Source: Mucilaginibacter pedocola
GTDB lineage: Bacteria; Bacteroidota; Bacteroidia; Sphingobacteriales; Sphingobacteriaceae
Direction of reading: 5' to 3'
NCBI RefSeq assembly: GCF_002013915.1
Contig: NZ_MBTF01000011.1
Location: 42,084 to 106,083 of the forward strand
Length of the DNA: 64,000 nt
The notes under the pieces are model-generated. The model had not been told where the DNA came from and did no database searches. It worked only from the letters and a program-made list of their open reading frames with translations. The stretch's first letter is position 1. Each line of letters starts with the position of its first letter. Below are positions 33,214 through 45,000 of this stretch, in pieces. The translations under genes and the position numbers were made by a program.

Positions 33214-36200
33214 TTAAAAGTTTAATGGATGAGATATGCTTATTGATGAAGTAAGTTTTGCGGACGAAGGGCTTAGCCCGGCCGTGTTGGTTTTCAGTTG
33301 CGTGCTTAACTCGGCCGTCCAACCTTCCAAAGGTGTTTGGCTGCCTGCCACGCCGGCCAGTTCCAGCCCGCTTGCCGATCTTGCTTCTACCCAAATGCTG
33401 AAGTGACTACCCTTTGTAACCTGCGGCACGGTGTAAGCAGCCCATAGCTCGCCACTATTTATGCCACTCATTTCGGGCAATAGCAATTGTGCGGCTTTGT
33501 TGCCTTCTTCATCCGTGTATATCAGTTTCACAACGTTATCCGCATCGGGTGCACCAAGGCTTCCATCGGCAGCGGCATGGCTTAACACAAATACTTGCTT
33601 TATACCCGGCCAAAAACGGGTTTCTATCCAGCCCTCAGGTTCATCATCGCGTTTACTGAAATTGTTCATCACTACGGCGCGGCCGTTCACCAGGCCCACA
33701 TCCTGTTTAAATTGCTTAAAGCCGATGGTATGCGGGCGTTTAGGCCGCACCAGGCAGGCTTTGCCTAACAAATACTTGGCGTTCAGCAATGCCAGGCCCG
33801 CATCTTCGTGCCAGCCGGCGATATATTCATCGGCCAATACTAAAGCCTGTAAACACATTAGGCTTGCCGATGCGGGTATCTTTTCGGTGCCCGATGTTGA
33901 GGCCGGGAGTACTTTATCTGCAACTACCCTCAAATTTTTATCGAACAGTACCATCCGCAGCGGCGACCTGCCCGCATGGCGTAAAAGCCCCTCGCCTGCT
34001 GCCGCATCCAGATCCCATACCTGCAGCATCCCCGCACCGAGGTTGAAGGTTTTGAATGAAGCGTTGTAAAGCTCCTTGGATTCAGCCGTGCTATACACGC
34101 CTCCGCGCAGTACAACACCGCCGCTACCTTCGTCATCGAACCGGTACCTGATAATGGTGGCTTTTAATTGATGCCCTTTAGCCAGCACCGCATCGCGCCT
34201 TAGCGAAGTGCGGGCCGCGGTAAGGGCACGCGCAGGCACTTCCAAAGGTTTAGCTTGTGCATTGGCATCGGCCAGCATAGGCGAACCCTGGAAGATCTCA
34301 TCGGGCTGAGCGGCCATTACGGCCATATCGCTATTCTCATTTACTAACGAGCCTAATTGCTCCAAAGCAGTGAAGATATCGTCGCGTGTAGTTTTCGCCG
34401 TGCCGCTGATACTTGTTTTGATCTTATCGAGCGAGCCGTCCCATTGCAGCGTAACTTGTGTTGCTTTGGCCGATGCATCCAGGCTGTACTCCGGCTTCGG
34501 TATCTTAGCATAGGCCAGTTTTTCGGCATCGAATTTAGTAGGGCCGGGTTTTTGTACCGGTGCTGGCGGCGCTACGCTGCCGAGGCCTTTTGTAATACCG
34601 CCGATGAGTTTTGCAGCAGGTTTCTCTTTGCCATCGTTTACCGTGCCGTACAAGGCATCAGGAACATTCTGTTTATTAGTAGCTATTTGCCAATCTTTTA
34701 GGCTATAAGGCTCAAACTTATCACCGTTCTGCCGTTTAAGGCCCAGCGTAAAATTCGACGAGTTGCCCAAGAAAATAATATTGCCCATCGGTCTTGCGCC
34801 AAACTCGGCTCCGAAGCGTGGTTCGGGTGCATCGCCTTCGCCGCCGGGGCCATTGGCAAAACTTATTTTTGATACCCCAAAGACCGACGTGGCATTGAAT
34901 GCAAAAGTGCCGGGATCCACCACCCAAATCTCTTTGCCATCTTTAGTTATCTTTTCTTTTAAGCCGGCATTGGTATTAATGGTGAGTATTGTACGTGTTT
35001 TACCGGGCAGCGGATCGGCGTTAGGCTCCTGCAAAAGTTTACCCTGCTCGCCGGTGAGGAAGTACTCCACAAATTGCTGCCAGCCCACCTGTGTTTCGGC
35101 CGGTTGGTTATTGGCACCAAAGCCCACCGTGAAGGATATGATCCATAGCCGAACTTCGGCTTGCCCGCCAAACTCGGGGCCCCATAGTTGCACATCAACG
35201 CCAAGTTCGAGGGTGATGGTTTTAGATATAAAGGCAAGGTTTACCTTGTACTCTACGCCTACGCTGATGGCTATGCCAATATCATAATGAAAAGGCTTCC
35301 AGGCGATGAGGAAGTCGGCAACGGCTTTGAACCATGCCTTGAGGTCGCCTTCCTGGTATATCAGCGCCAGCTTACCGCCCGCCATTACGCAGCTTGGTGT
35401 TAAGGCAAAGTAGGCCTCGCCGCTAAAATTAACCTGCGGCGATACCTTCCACTCGAAAGCCAAACGCGGTACGGTTGGATAGTGGCGGTGCTGTGTAAGG
35501 TCGAAGTTTTTGTTGTAGCCACCCAGGCTCACCACAAAATCGCCTTCGTGTTCGCCTTTAAGCCAGCTGTAGTAAGCAAAGCCGCCGGTTATTTTACATT
35601 TAGGGTCGATAACATAGGAGTTATTGGTGAGTTGCGCCTGCACAGCAAGCAAACCTTCCTCGGGTTCGAAGGTAGCCTTCAACGCCATTTGCGCATTTAC
35701 GTAAGGCTTCAGCTTACTGTTGGCATAAGTTTTCGGCAATTGCAGGGCGCTTAAACCCAGCACATCCACCTCGAACTTTTTACCGAATTGCAGGGCAAGC
35801 AAGGCAAAGGAATTAAGCAGCTCGAAAGAAGTGAACTTCACCCCTGCCGCGAACCAGTACTGCCCCAATTCGGGCGGAATAACTTTCGACATGCTTTTGA
35901 GCACGGCATCGTTATCCTTACCGGCAAACAACTCTGGCTGCACGGCGGCCTTTACAAAGGGGAAATTTTGCACGTCGCCAATGGCAGGCATCACAATTTT
36001 GCGGTTGTAGCCAAAGCCCGCTGCCAAGGCCGTTACAAAAAATACCGGCGGGCCACCCAGAGCAGCATTCAACACGCCGAAAATGAACAGCGATGGGTCG
36101 CCCTCTACCACGCCGAAAGAACCCAAGGCGGTTATCCCCCACTTAGCTGCCTGTATGGCAACGGCGCCATTATATATTGCAGGCTTATCGTCGTCTGCAT

Positions 36201-37998
36201 CTTCTTTCAGGAAACCGCCTGCCATGCTAACCGGGCCGCTGTTAAATGTAAGATCGAAACCATCCAAACCGAAACTAAAATCACTGATATCGCCGGGGTT
36301 GGTTGCCGGTACGCCTACGGTAAGTTTATCGAGGTTGAGTTTCAGTGCGCTCAGGTTCAAGCCGCCGCTGAGTTGGAACAGCAGTAGTTTGCCGTCGCGG
36401 CGCCAGCCAATACCCATGTCGTTCACCAACAGCGGGCCGAAAGATCTATCGAGCGGGATGCTTACTATTTCCTGTTCTTCGCCGTTCTCGTCGTACAGTT
36501 GCAGGTACAAGTCGGCCACGTAGGCAACCAGTAAAGAGAACTCTGGATTCACGCCGGGCTTTTTATCTCCCTCTGTAGTTTCCTCTTCGGGCTCTTCGCC
36601 CGATGCCAGCAGGGTTTGAGGCACGCCTTCGCCGTTACTATCGGGGCCAAGTGGCAGCGATACGCTATCCAATGCAGCGGCCACACCCCAGTTATTGTAT
36701 ACGTTGCCGCCATCGTCTTCTTTGGTAAGGCTGCTGAAATAGCCGCGCAGTTTTGCGCCCTGCAGGCTGTATCCTTTTATATCAAAAAGCGGTTCCTCAT
36801 CAGTTCCGCTGATGTCTACACCCACACTTATGGCCTCAAATTGCGGGTCGAAGGAAATGCTGTTCGCTTCTTCATCTGTATTCAACAAGTAAAAGTTGAT
36901 ACCCATAGTGCCTGTTTCGGGCCCGCCGGCATTGGCTATCCAGTCAACATCCTCCGCGGTAAAGCTGCCTATCTGCAATTTTACTACAGGGCTGCTCAAT
37001 ACCTGCACATCGGCTACCTGCACGTTTACGCCATAGCGCCCGCCATGTTTTACTAAGGACACCTTCCACGATGGCTCTCCTTCCTCCTCCGCTTCGTGCT
37101 CTATCAGCGCCAGCTCGTGGTCGGCAGCCATAAATTCATCAAAGGCGGTATTGATGGTTTTGGTGATGTAGTGCAACACTTTGGTGCCTACCTCGCCCGG
37201 CATTAGTATGGTGCCGGCTTTATAATTGCCATCCTCTTCTACCACCCAGCCGAGGGTTTCAAAAAGCGTGGCCCAGGTTATGGTGATGGTTTCATCACCG
37301 GGCAGCATCTTTTGTTTCAGGAAGTCCTTCACATCGCCAATGCCCAATATAATATCGATAATTTCTTTGGGCGTATAAGGCAAGTCGGTAGCGGCAAGGC
37401 CTGTGCCATCTAACAACCTGTACTCAACAGAGACTTTGTCCTGCTTCAGATCAAAGCTTACCCAAAACAACAATTGCTTGTAAGGCAACACGCTCGACAG
37501 CGGGCCATCGTACTTCAGTTTAAAACCTATCTCGATAGGTCCATCCTGATGCGGGGCGAATAATGGTTTCTGCCCGGCTTCGGCAGGCATTTGAAAGATG
37601 GGGGCAAATACAAAGGGATCTATGGTGGCTTTGCCCTGCCTGAAGCCGAAGTTACGGTGCATACCCAAACCCAGCAGGGCGAGTTTCTCCACCGTTTTTT
37701 GCACCAGGTAAAAACCGGAGTTTTTGGTTTTGCCGGCATCGTCCTCAATGGTTATGGGGAACCAGTTCTCGTTGAAAATATCGCCCTCTGCATCAATGGG
37801 GTTTGTTGCTTTGCCCAAAAAATCTTTAACTATCGGTTTTAGGTGGGGCCAGTTAAAACCGTCGTTTAGCCCTTTCTCAGGGTCGGAAAACCAAGCGGTA
37901 TTCAAGGCCGGGCTGGCTTGAGTACCGGTTAGTAAACCAATTAAAAGGCCAAGGCGTAGCGCCTCCGGGCCTATTTTTTCAAGGTCGGGTGTACTCAT
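33214..37998 (-). CDS. Giant DUF6603 domain protein
   Basis: 1594 residues, no signal peptide; first gene of the eight-gene block. The middle (about residues 500-900) matches DUF6603 in style: FSFGLDGFDLTFNSGP, then SMAGGFLK, and GGPPVFFVTALAAGFGYNR near residue 650. Around it are very many regular alternating strands (about residues 680-1000), which looks like a long beta structure or lipid-facing barrel-like body, although no export signal is present. The C-terminal 300 residues form a separate globular part with a Thr/Ser-rich end. DUF6603 proteins occur in bacteria and fungi and have no known function. The promoter could be in the 75-bp gap upstream or shared with the PorP/SprF gene. Confidence 0.8.
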   Translation of the reverse strand: MSTPDLEKIGPEALRLGLLIGLLTGTQASPALNTAWFSDPEKGLNDGFNWPHLKPIVKDFLGKATNPIDAEGDIFNENWFPITIEDDAGKTKNSGFYLVQKTVEKLALLGLGMHRNFGFRQGKATIDPFVFAPIFQMPAEAGQKPLFAPHQDGPIEIGFKLKYDGPLSSVLPYKQLLFWVSFDLKQDKVSVEYRLLDGTGLAATDLPYTPKEIIDIILGIGDVKDFLKQKMLPGDETITITWATLFETLGWVVEEDGNYKAGTILMPGEVGTKVLHYITKTINTAFDEFMAADHELALIEHEAEEEGEPSWKVSLVKHGGRYGVNVQVADVQVLSSPVVKLQIGSFTAEDVDWIANAGGPETGTMGINFYLLNTDEEANSISFDPQFEAISVGVDISGTDEEPLFDIKGYSLQGAKLRGYFSSLTKEDDGGNVYNNWGVAAALDSVSLPLGPDSNGEGVPQTLLASGEEPEEETTEGDKKPGVNPEFSLLVAYVADLYLQLYDENGEEQEIVSIPLDRSFGPLLVNDMGIGWRRDGKLLLFQLSGGLNLSALKLNLDKLTVGVPATNPGDISDFSFGLDGFDLTFNSGPVSMAGGFLKEDADDDKPAIYNGAVAIQAAKWGITALGSFGVVEGDPSLFIFGVLNAALGGPPVFFVTALAAGFGYNRKIVMPAIGDVQNFPFVKAAVQPELFAGKDNDAVLKSMSKVIPPELGQYWFAAGVKFTSFELLNSFALLALQFGKKFEVDVLGLSALQLPKTYANSKLKPYVNAQMALKATFEPEEGLLAVQAQLTNNSYVIDPKCKITGGFAYYSWLKGEHEGDFVVSLGGYNKNFDLTQHRHYPTVPRLAFEWKVSPQVNFSGEAYFALTPSCVMAGGKLALIYQEGDLKAWFKAVADFLIAWKPFHYDIGIAISVGVEYKVNLAFISKTITLELGVDVQLWGPEFGGQAEVRLWIISFTVGFGANNQPAETQVGWQQFVEYFLTGEQGKLLQEPNADPLPGKTRTILTINTNAGLKEKITKDGKEIWVVDPGTFAFNATSVFGVSKISFANGPGGEGDAPEPRFGAEFGARPMGNIIFLGNSSNFTLGLKRQNGDKFEPYSLKDWQIATNKQNVPDALYGTVNDGKEKPAAKLIGGITKGLGSVAPPAPVQKPGPTKFDAEKLAYAKIPKPEYSLDASAKATQVTLQWDGSLDKIKTSISGTAKTTRDDIFTALEQLGSLVNENSDMAVMAAQPDEIFQGSPMLADANAQAKPLEVPARALTAARTSLRRDAVLAKGHQLKATIIRYRFDDEGSGGVVLRGGVYSTAESKELYNASFKTFNLGAGMLQVWDLDAAAGEGLLRHAGRSPLRMVLFDKNLRVVADKVLPASTSGTEKIPASASLMCLQALVLADEYIAGWHEDAGLALLNAKYLLGKACLVRPKRPHTIGFKQFKQDVGLVNGRAVVMNNFSKRDDEPEGWIETRFWPGIKQVFVLSHAAADGSLGAPDADNVVKLIYTDEEGNKAAQLLLPEMSGINSGELWAAYTVPQVTKGSHFSIWVEARSASGLELAGVAGSQTPLEGWTAELSTQLKTNTAGLSPSSAKLTSSISISHPLNF

Positions 37999-38073
37999 GG
38001 TAGTAAATAAATTAGGAACTGTGAAGTATATTAAAACACTTATATGGCGAGTAACGGCCCGGTTTAAAAACCG

Positions 38074-38970
38074 TTACAGTAGTTTCCTTTGCAGATCGGT
38101 TCCCCAGCGGTAGCTGATGCTAACCTCGTGGGTGGCGTTGTTGTAACCACCCAAATTTGATGATGATGTACCGAATTGGTAGCTGTAGCCAACTTTAAAG
38201 CTGTTGGCATTTACTGATATAATGCCGGCCACCTGTTTATTGGTACGGTAGTTAAGCCCTAAGCCCAATTGTTCTTTCAGGATAACGGTGCCCGAAAAAT
38301 CGGCAACAACGGGCGAGCCCTGCAGGTACGATACCAGCGAGGCGGGCTTCAGGTGCACATCTTCGTTTAGTTTGAGCAATACCCCGCCGCTAAAATAATA
38401 ATGGCTGCGCAGGTAGTTGGCCTGTTGTACCGATGCAGTACCCAAGTTGCGGAAGCTAAGCTCGGGTACCGATACGCCGATGTAATAGTTATCACCGTAC
38501 AACATAACCCCAAAGCCTATGTTCGGCTTAGTCTCGCGCACGTCCTGGCTAAACTGCGGGTCGGATGGGTCTAATATGGAATAGTTAGCTACGTAGCTGC
38601 GTATCCCTGCATTTAACGAAACAGATAAGTACGAGGAGCTTGCTAATTGAATAGATTTCGCAAAAAAACCGTTCACTTCGGTTTGGTTCTCTACAGCAAA
38701 CTTATCGTTCACTAAAAACAGCCCTGCCGATGCACCTATATTCTCTAACGGGACGCTGGCGCTCATCAGCAAACTGGTTGGCGCGCCGTCTATCCCTACA
38801 AATTGCCTGCGGCCCAGTATGTTTACGTTGCCCGCTTTATCCAGCAGCGAATAAGCAGGGTTTACGGGCGTCAGGTTATCGGCATACTGGTTGTAGCTGA
38901 ACAGGTTCTGCTGAGCCATGGCGCTGCTACCCATAAAGAGCAGCAAGCCAAGGCAAAACAGTTGTTTCAT
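38074..38970 (-). CDS. PorP/SprF family T9SS membrane protein
   Basis: 298 residues from the ATG at 38970, chosen because it gives a perfect signal peptide (MKQLFCLGLLLFMGSSAMAQ); the frame opens at 39021. The signature NLFSYNQYADNLTPVNPAYS follows cleavage, then barrel strands ending in EVSISYRWG. PorP/SprF proteins work in the outer membrane with type IX substrates carrying a type B C-terminal domain, and the 2548-aa protein encoded 65 bp or more upstream is such a substrate. The stop codon lies in a hairpin (38051-38077, GTAACGG/CCGTTAC) without a U tract, so read-through into the DUF6603 block is possible. Confidence 0.88.
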   Translation of the reverse strand: MKQLFCLGLLLFMGSSAMAQQNLFSYNQYADNLTPVNPAYSLLDKAGNVNILGRRQFVGIDGAPTSLLMSASVPLENIGASAGLFLVNDKFAVENQTEVNGFFAKSIQLASSSYLSVSLNAGIRSYVANYSILDPSDPQFSQDVRETKPNIGFGVMLYGDNYYIGVSVPELSFRNLGTASVQQANYLRSHYYFSGGVLLKLNEDVHLKPASLVSYLQGSPVVADFSGTVILKEQLGLGLNYRTNKQVAGIISVNANSFKVGYSYQFGTSSSNLGGYNNATHEVSISYRWGTDLQRKLL

Positions 38971-39086
38971 TTTTTTAGCCACAGCGGTTCCGGCTATTTG
39001 GGTCAATAGTTTTGTTTTCATCAGGGCGCGCTTTTTATGTTATTGTCAACATCAGGCAAGCGCCTGCCATGTAAACCGTATATCAA

Positions 39087-42000
39087 TTAATATTTAAGCA
39101 CCAGGTAGCCGGTTTTCCGCAGTGTTTCGGCACCTTTTTTATACTCTATCGAGTAAAAATAAGTACCCGGTTGCTGCATAGTGCCTTTGCTGCCATGCCC
39201 GTCAAACGCGGTGCCTTGGTTATCGTAGCCTTTGGCTTCGTACACCACATCGCCATTGCGGTTCATTACACGCACCGTATTCTCAGGGAAAGCAGTAATG
39301 CCTTCGATAGTAAAGCGGTCGTTTATACCATCGCCGTTTGGCGATACGGCTTGTTTAACCAAGATGGCTTCCGGCAAGGCTTCCGCAGCAGTAGGATCCG
39401 GTTTCTGCACCATATCTACCTGGTTGCGGTTTGGCATAGCTGCGGCAATAATTGGTGGCGCAGGCTTGTTAACTATAATGGCCCAGCTATGTGTAGTAGT
39501 ACCATTTTGTGCGGTTACAACTATATTAATAACATTATCGCCAACAGTTAATGTTACCGGTGCCGAAGCTACGCCACTTGCCGTTATTACGCCATTAACG
39601 CGGATGGTGGCAGTGGTATCTGTGGCGACTGCTACTACTTTAATGGTTTTGGTTGTGGCCGATACGCTTGCGGTTGAATTATATTCGGCAGGGCCGGTGC
39701 TAACATTAGTTTTTGTAACAGCAGGCGATACCAGGTAAAGCTTACTTAGGTTGGCCATAGAAGACACCGCTTCTTTGGTTACCTTAATAACATAGGTTTT
39801 AATAGTGGTATTGTTAGCAGCGGTTACCTGTACGGTAATAAAGGTAGAATCGGCATTAAGCGTTAGCGGGGCGGAGGTTTCGCCGCTTGCCGTTATTACA
39901 CCGTTTACCCTTATAGTAGCGCTGGTATCGGAAGCTACTGCTACCACCTTGATATTGTTTATGGAGCCCGGAACCGATGCAGTATAATTAAAATCGCCGG
40001 CACCGGTGTTTACGCTGGTTTTGGCAACAGATGGCGCAGTAAAATACAGTTGGCTTAAAGTAGCCACTGCTGATACCGGCCTAAGCACTTTAATAACATA
40101 GCTTTTAACCGTGAAATTATTTGCGGCAGTTACCTGCACGGTAATAAAAGTAGAATCGGCACCGAGCACTATTGGGGCCGAAGTGGCACCGCTTGTGGTT
40201 ATTACGCCATTAACTTTTATGGTTGCACCGGCATCTGTAGCTGCAGCAACCACACGTATGGTATGAGTTGACGCCGTTACCGATGCGGTGTAGTTGTAAT
40301 CGCCGGGGCCGGTAGCCGAATTTGTTTTCGCTACAGACGGTGATACAAGGTAAAGCTGGCTTAAGTTGGCTATTGGCGAAGCCGCGCGTTTAATATTTAA
40401 GGTGTAATTTTTAATAGTGGTACCATCATCGGCAGTTACTCTAACAACAATAGTGTTGGTACCCGTAACTACCGGGTAATTAATAACCGGCGTAGCGGAA
40501 GTATATACGCTATCGCCTACACTAATTTTAGCATTTGCATCGCTAACAGTTGGGTGTATTTGAACGGTAGAAACTGTACTTGCTACCGGAACATTATAGC
40601 TGGTAACAGCTCCCGAAAATGCGGGGCTTAGGGCTCCCTGGTCAACTGTTAATGCCGCTAAGCTTGCGTTGGTGCCATATACACGTGTAACATTTATGGT
40701 ATAAGTTTTTTCGGCGCCTTCCTGCGGCGTAACCACTACCGATACCAGGTTGCTGCCTAAAGCTAACAGTACTGTAACCTGGCTGTAGCTTTGGGCAGGC
40801 GCGCCATTGATTTTTATGCGGGAAATGGTATCGGCAATACCGGCGGTAACTTTTATACTGCTAACATTGCCCGACACTGCCATGCTGTAGTTGAGCACAT
40901 TTTTATCAAAAGCAGGGTTTAGAGCACCCGCGTTGGTAGTTAAGCTAAACAGGTTGGCGTTGGTAGATGCTTTTTCTACCAATACATTAATGGTATTTAC
41001 AGTACCATCTTCCGCAGTTACCTGTACAGGGAAGAAGTTAGCCGCTGCGGTAAGCTGCAGGCTTTGCGAACTCATGCCTTTTGCAACGGTTACGCCATTA
41101 ACTTTAATTGTTGCGAAATTGCTGGTAGCCTCCGGCGATAACATAATGTTAGTAGCATTGCTCGGCACCAGTATTTGGTAAAAAGTACGGCTGCTGCTAA
41201 ATGGCTGCCTGAATGTACCAATGCTGGCGGTTAGTGCGCTCAAGGTATTATCGGCAGATTGCGGCCTGGTGATGGTTAGGGTGTAAATAGCCTGCGTAGT
41301 GCCATCCTGCGCGGTGTTTGTTATAACCAACGTATTGTACAAGGCTGCAAGCGGTACAGTAAGTACACGGCTATCGCCAACGGCCAGGTTATGCCCGTTA
41401 AGCCTTGCCTGCAGGGTTGCCGTTGTATCAATAAGCACAGGTGTAATGGTTACCGATTCTACACCGGCAGGCACCGCAATATCGTAGTTAGGGCTTGCCA
41501 TTGGGTCGAACGCGGGCGACAAAGTTCCGGCGCTCGTCAAGATGTTGGACAGGCCCGGTTCGCTTGATGCAGGTCGGCTTACCGATAGCAGGTAATTTTT
41601 TGCAGTAACACCATCGGCTGCGGTTACTGCCATATAGTAGTTGTGTAAACCAACGGTAAGGTTGCTCTCGGTAACAGCATCGCCATGGGCAAGCGGTGCA
41701 TTGTTAACTGTTACGGTTGCATTTGCATCGGTAGTAGCCGGGGTAAAGCTAAATGCTGTAGTGCTGTTTGGCAGGTAAACATTGTAGGTGAGCGTTGCCG
41801 GGTCAAACGCAGGGTCTAAACTGCCGCTGCTTAAGCTAATACCAGCCAACGTAGCATCATTTGATGCATGCTGTACATTAATGCTATAAGTTTTTGATGT
41901 TTCGCCATCGCCTGCTACAATTTTTACAGTGATGGTGGTTGAGCCATCGGCATTAATAGTAACCGGAGCCGAGGCATCGCCATAGTTCACATAATCGCCA

Positions 42001-45000
42001 TTTACGTATAAGTTGAAATAGCTTTCTTTACCCTTGGGAGTAACGCTTATGGCCGGAACATCAAAAGGCACTTTGGCTACATAACTGGTAACGTTAGGAT
42101 CAAAAGCCGGGAATAAATTTCCGGCACTCAAGTCTAAACTTACAAGCCTTATCGGGCGTTTAATTAACAGGGTATAGAAAGTTGTATTGGTGCCATCGGC
42201 CGATTTAACAGTAATACTTTTAGGATTTATACCTTCTATCACGCTAACGGTTCTTGCTCCTACACCGCCGCCTTCGCCGTTCACACGTGCAGTGGCATGC
42301 GGATCATGCGCGGTTGGTGTAATGGTTACCGATTCGGTTTCGGCACTAACATCAAGCGAGTAGTTCGTCACATTCGGGTTGAACGACGGGGCAATTATGC
42401 CCACGCTTGTGGTAAGGTTTGACAACCTGGCATCAGACGGGATGGGGTTTACGTTGAAGTAGTATGATTTAATAGAACCGTCTTCTGCCGTTACGTGCAG
42501 GCCAACCTGTTCGCTTTGGTTATTGCTGATTGCTATTACATATGGTGCCCCTGATGCTAAAGGTGTAGCAATTGCCGGGTAAGCACCTACAGATAAAGTT
42601 GAAAGCGGATCGGTAACAGTTGCAACCAACGTTGCCGAAGTAGAACCGTTTGGAATGTTAACCGAGTAGAACTCAGTAGCAGGGTCGAAAGCGGTATCGA
42701 AACCACCACCATTTAATGTTGCACTGGCAAGGGTATTGATGCTTGATGCAGGAGTTACGGTTAAGATACCCCCATTGATATTTACGTTATAATTAATAGA
42801 AGTAGAACTGTTTATATTATAAATATTATAGCTACCGGCACCCGAGTTAATGTTTGCATCGGTTACCAATTGAATTGGGGCAGACAACACACTTTCGGTA
42901 TCGCCGTTTTTGAAGCCGCTTATACTGTAAGTTAACGGCGGGTTGGGCTTGGTGGCAACTTTGGTTTTGCTATCAATAGCAACCGTAAGTGGTGCGCGGT
43001 CTATCTCAAAGTAACCACCCAGGTAAGTCAATTTATAGTTACTGTCATTTATGGCTAAAGTACCCTGGCCTATATTGTAAGGCCCGGCAGTTTCGCCTGC
43101 AACACGCTCCAATGCGCCTGTAATTTGCGTACCGGATAATAGCGAGCCCGAATAAATGCTGTAAGTTAAAGCAGGATCCGGATCGCCGTATGTTTTATAT
43201 ATAGGCCCGCCGATAACCTGGATCTCCCTTGGGATGATCTTATATGGCTGGGCGTTCAGGGTAATATCGTAGCTGCCGCTATTGGTAACGGCTAAGGTAT
43301 TCATGTTTACGGCATAGGTACCAACAGCGCTACCCGGCTCACGGCCAAGCGAACCCGAGAATGAATCGCCTGAAGCTAATGTACCGATATAAGCATACCC
43401 AATAGTCTGGTCGGCACTACCATAAGGCACTTCTGCTCCGTAGTAATCAATCCTGATGGGACGTTTACCTATGGCCAAATTTGCACCGATGAAATTAATG
43501 GCGTAGTTACTGTTTAGTGCAAGCGTACCCTGGCCAATGGCGTAATTACCAAAGGTTTCGCCCGGTGCGCGGGTTATGGCGCCCGTAAAGGTATCTCCAC
43601 CAAGCAAAGCGTCAGCAGTGTATGTTAAAGCCGGGTCGGCATCGCCGTAGGTTTTGGTTTGCGCAGCTGCTGTTACGTTAATGGTTTTCTTGTTGATGGT
43701 TAAGCTGCCACCTGTAAAGTTTAAGGTATAATTGCTGTTTAGCGCAAGGTTACCCTGGCTTATAGCGTAAGCACCAAAACTTTCGCCTGCGGCACGCGTC
43801 AATGCGCCGGTGAAGCTATCGCCGTTTGCCAAGGCATCAGTAGTATAGGTTAAAGCAGGGTCGGCATCGCCGTAGTTTTTGGTTTTGGCATCGGCTGTTA
43901 CGTTAATGGTTTTCTTGCCGATGGTTAAATTAGAACCTGCAAAATTAAGGTTGTAGTTGGTGGCATTTAAGGCAAGTGTACCCTGGCTTATGGCGTAAGT
44001 GCCAACGGTTTCCCCCACAACGCGTGTAAGCGAACCGCTAAAAGTATCGCTAAAACCAAGTGCATCTGTACTATAAGTTAAGTCCGGGTCGGCATCGCCG
44101 TAGTTTTTGCTTTGTGTATTCGCAGTTACATTAACCGTTCTTTTGGTAATAGTAAGATTCTCAGGTATAAATGATATGGTATAATATTGGTCTGTAGCTG
44201 CTCCGGTTGAAACATTTACCGGCCTTTTGCTACCAAGGGTCAATGCATAAGTGCCCGCATCTTCTCCTGTAGCCCTGCCAAAGGTACCCGTCATGCCTTC
44301 ACCCGGCGCTACCGAACCAACAACAAATTGGTAAGGGTAGGTTGGGTCGGCGTTACCGTAAACTTTCGTCGCCGGTTGCGGCTTCAGGGTTATTGGTCTT
44401 TTAGTAATGGTTAAATTAGTGCTTACAAACGTAACGTTATAGTTTCCGCTTTGCTCGGCACCGTTAGCTATAGCCACCGGGCGCTTGGTGCCTATACTAA
44501 AAGGGTACACACCCGGAATTTCTCCCACCGGCCGTGTAAATACCCCCGTCATACCGTCGCCGGTGGCTAATGATGTTCCGCCGGTAAACTGATAGGTGTA
44601 AGAAAGCGGTTCGTCATCTCCGTAAGCTTTTGTTTGGGCAGTAGGCGTTAGTTCTAAAGGGCGTTTTGTTATAGCAAAATCATTACTAACAAGTGTTAAG
44701 GTGTAATTGCTTGTATTCAGCGCCAAAGTTCCAATGGTGATGGCATAGTTACCCACATTAGTGCCGGCTGCCCTGCTCAGTGTTCCGGAAAAGGTATCGC
44801 CGCTTTTAACCGTACCGCCTGTAACTGTGTAAGCAAAAGTCGGGTCGGCATTACCGTAAACTTTGGTTTGACCCGCCGTTGCAGTAACCGTAATGGCATT
44901 TTTGTTTACTATAAGCGTTTGTACAACACTTGTTGCCGCCAAAGTATTGGCATCGCCCGCCTGTGAGGCAGTTATATTGGTAGTACCTGCTCCTACTATA

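Noticed and set aside
23658..37998. Canonical contractile injection system (eCIS/PVC/T6SS-like)
   Set aside because: No sheath, inner tube, gp25-like baseplate, spike or AAA ATPase gene is recognisable, and the unknown proteins do not show those motifs.
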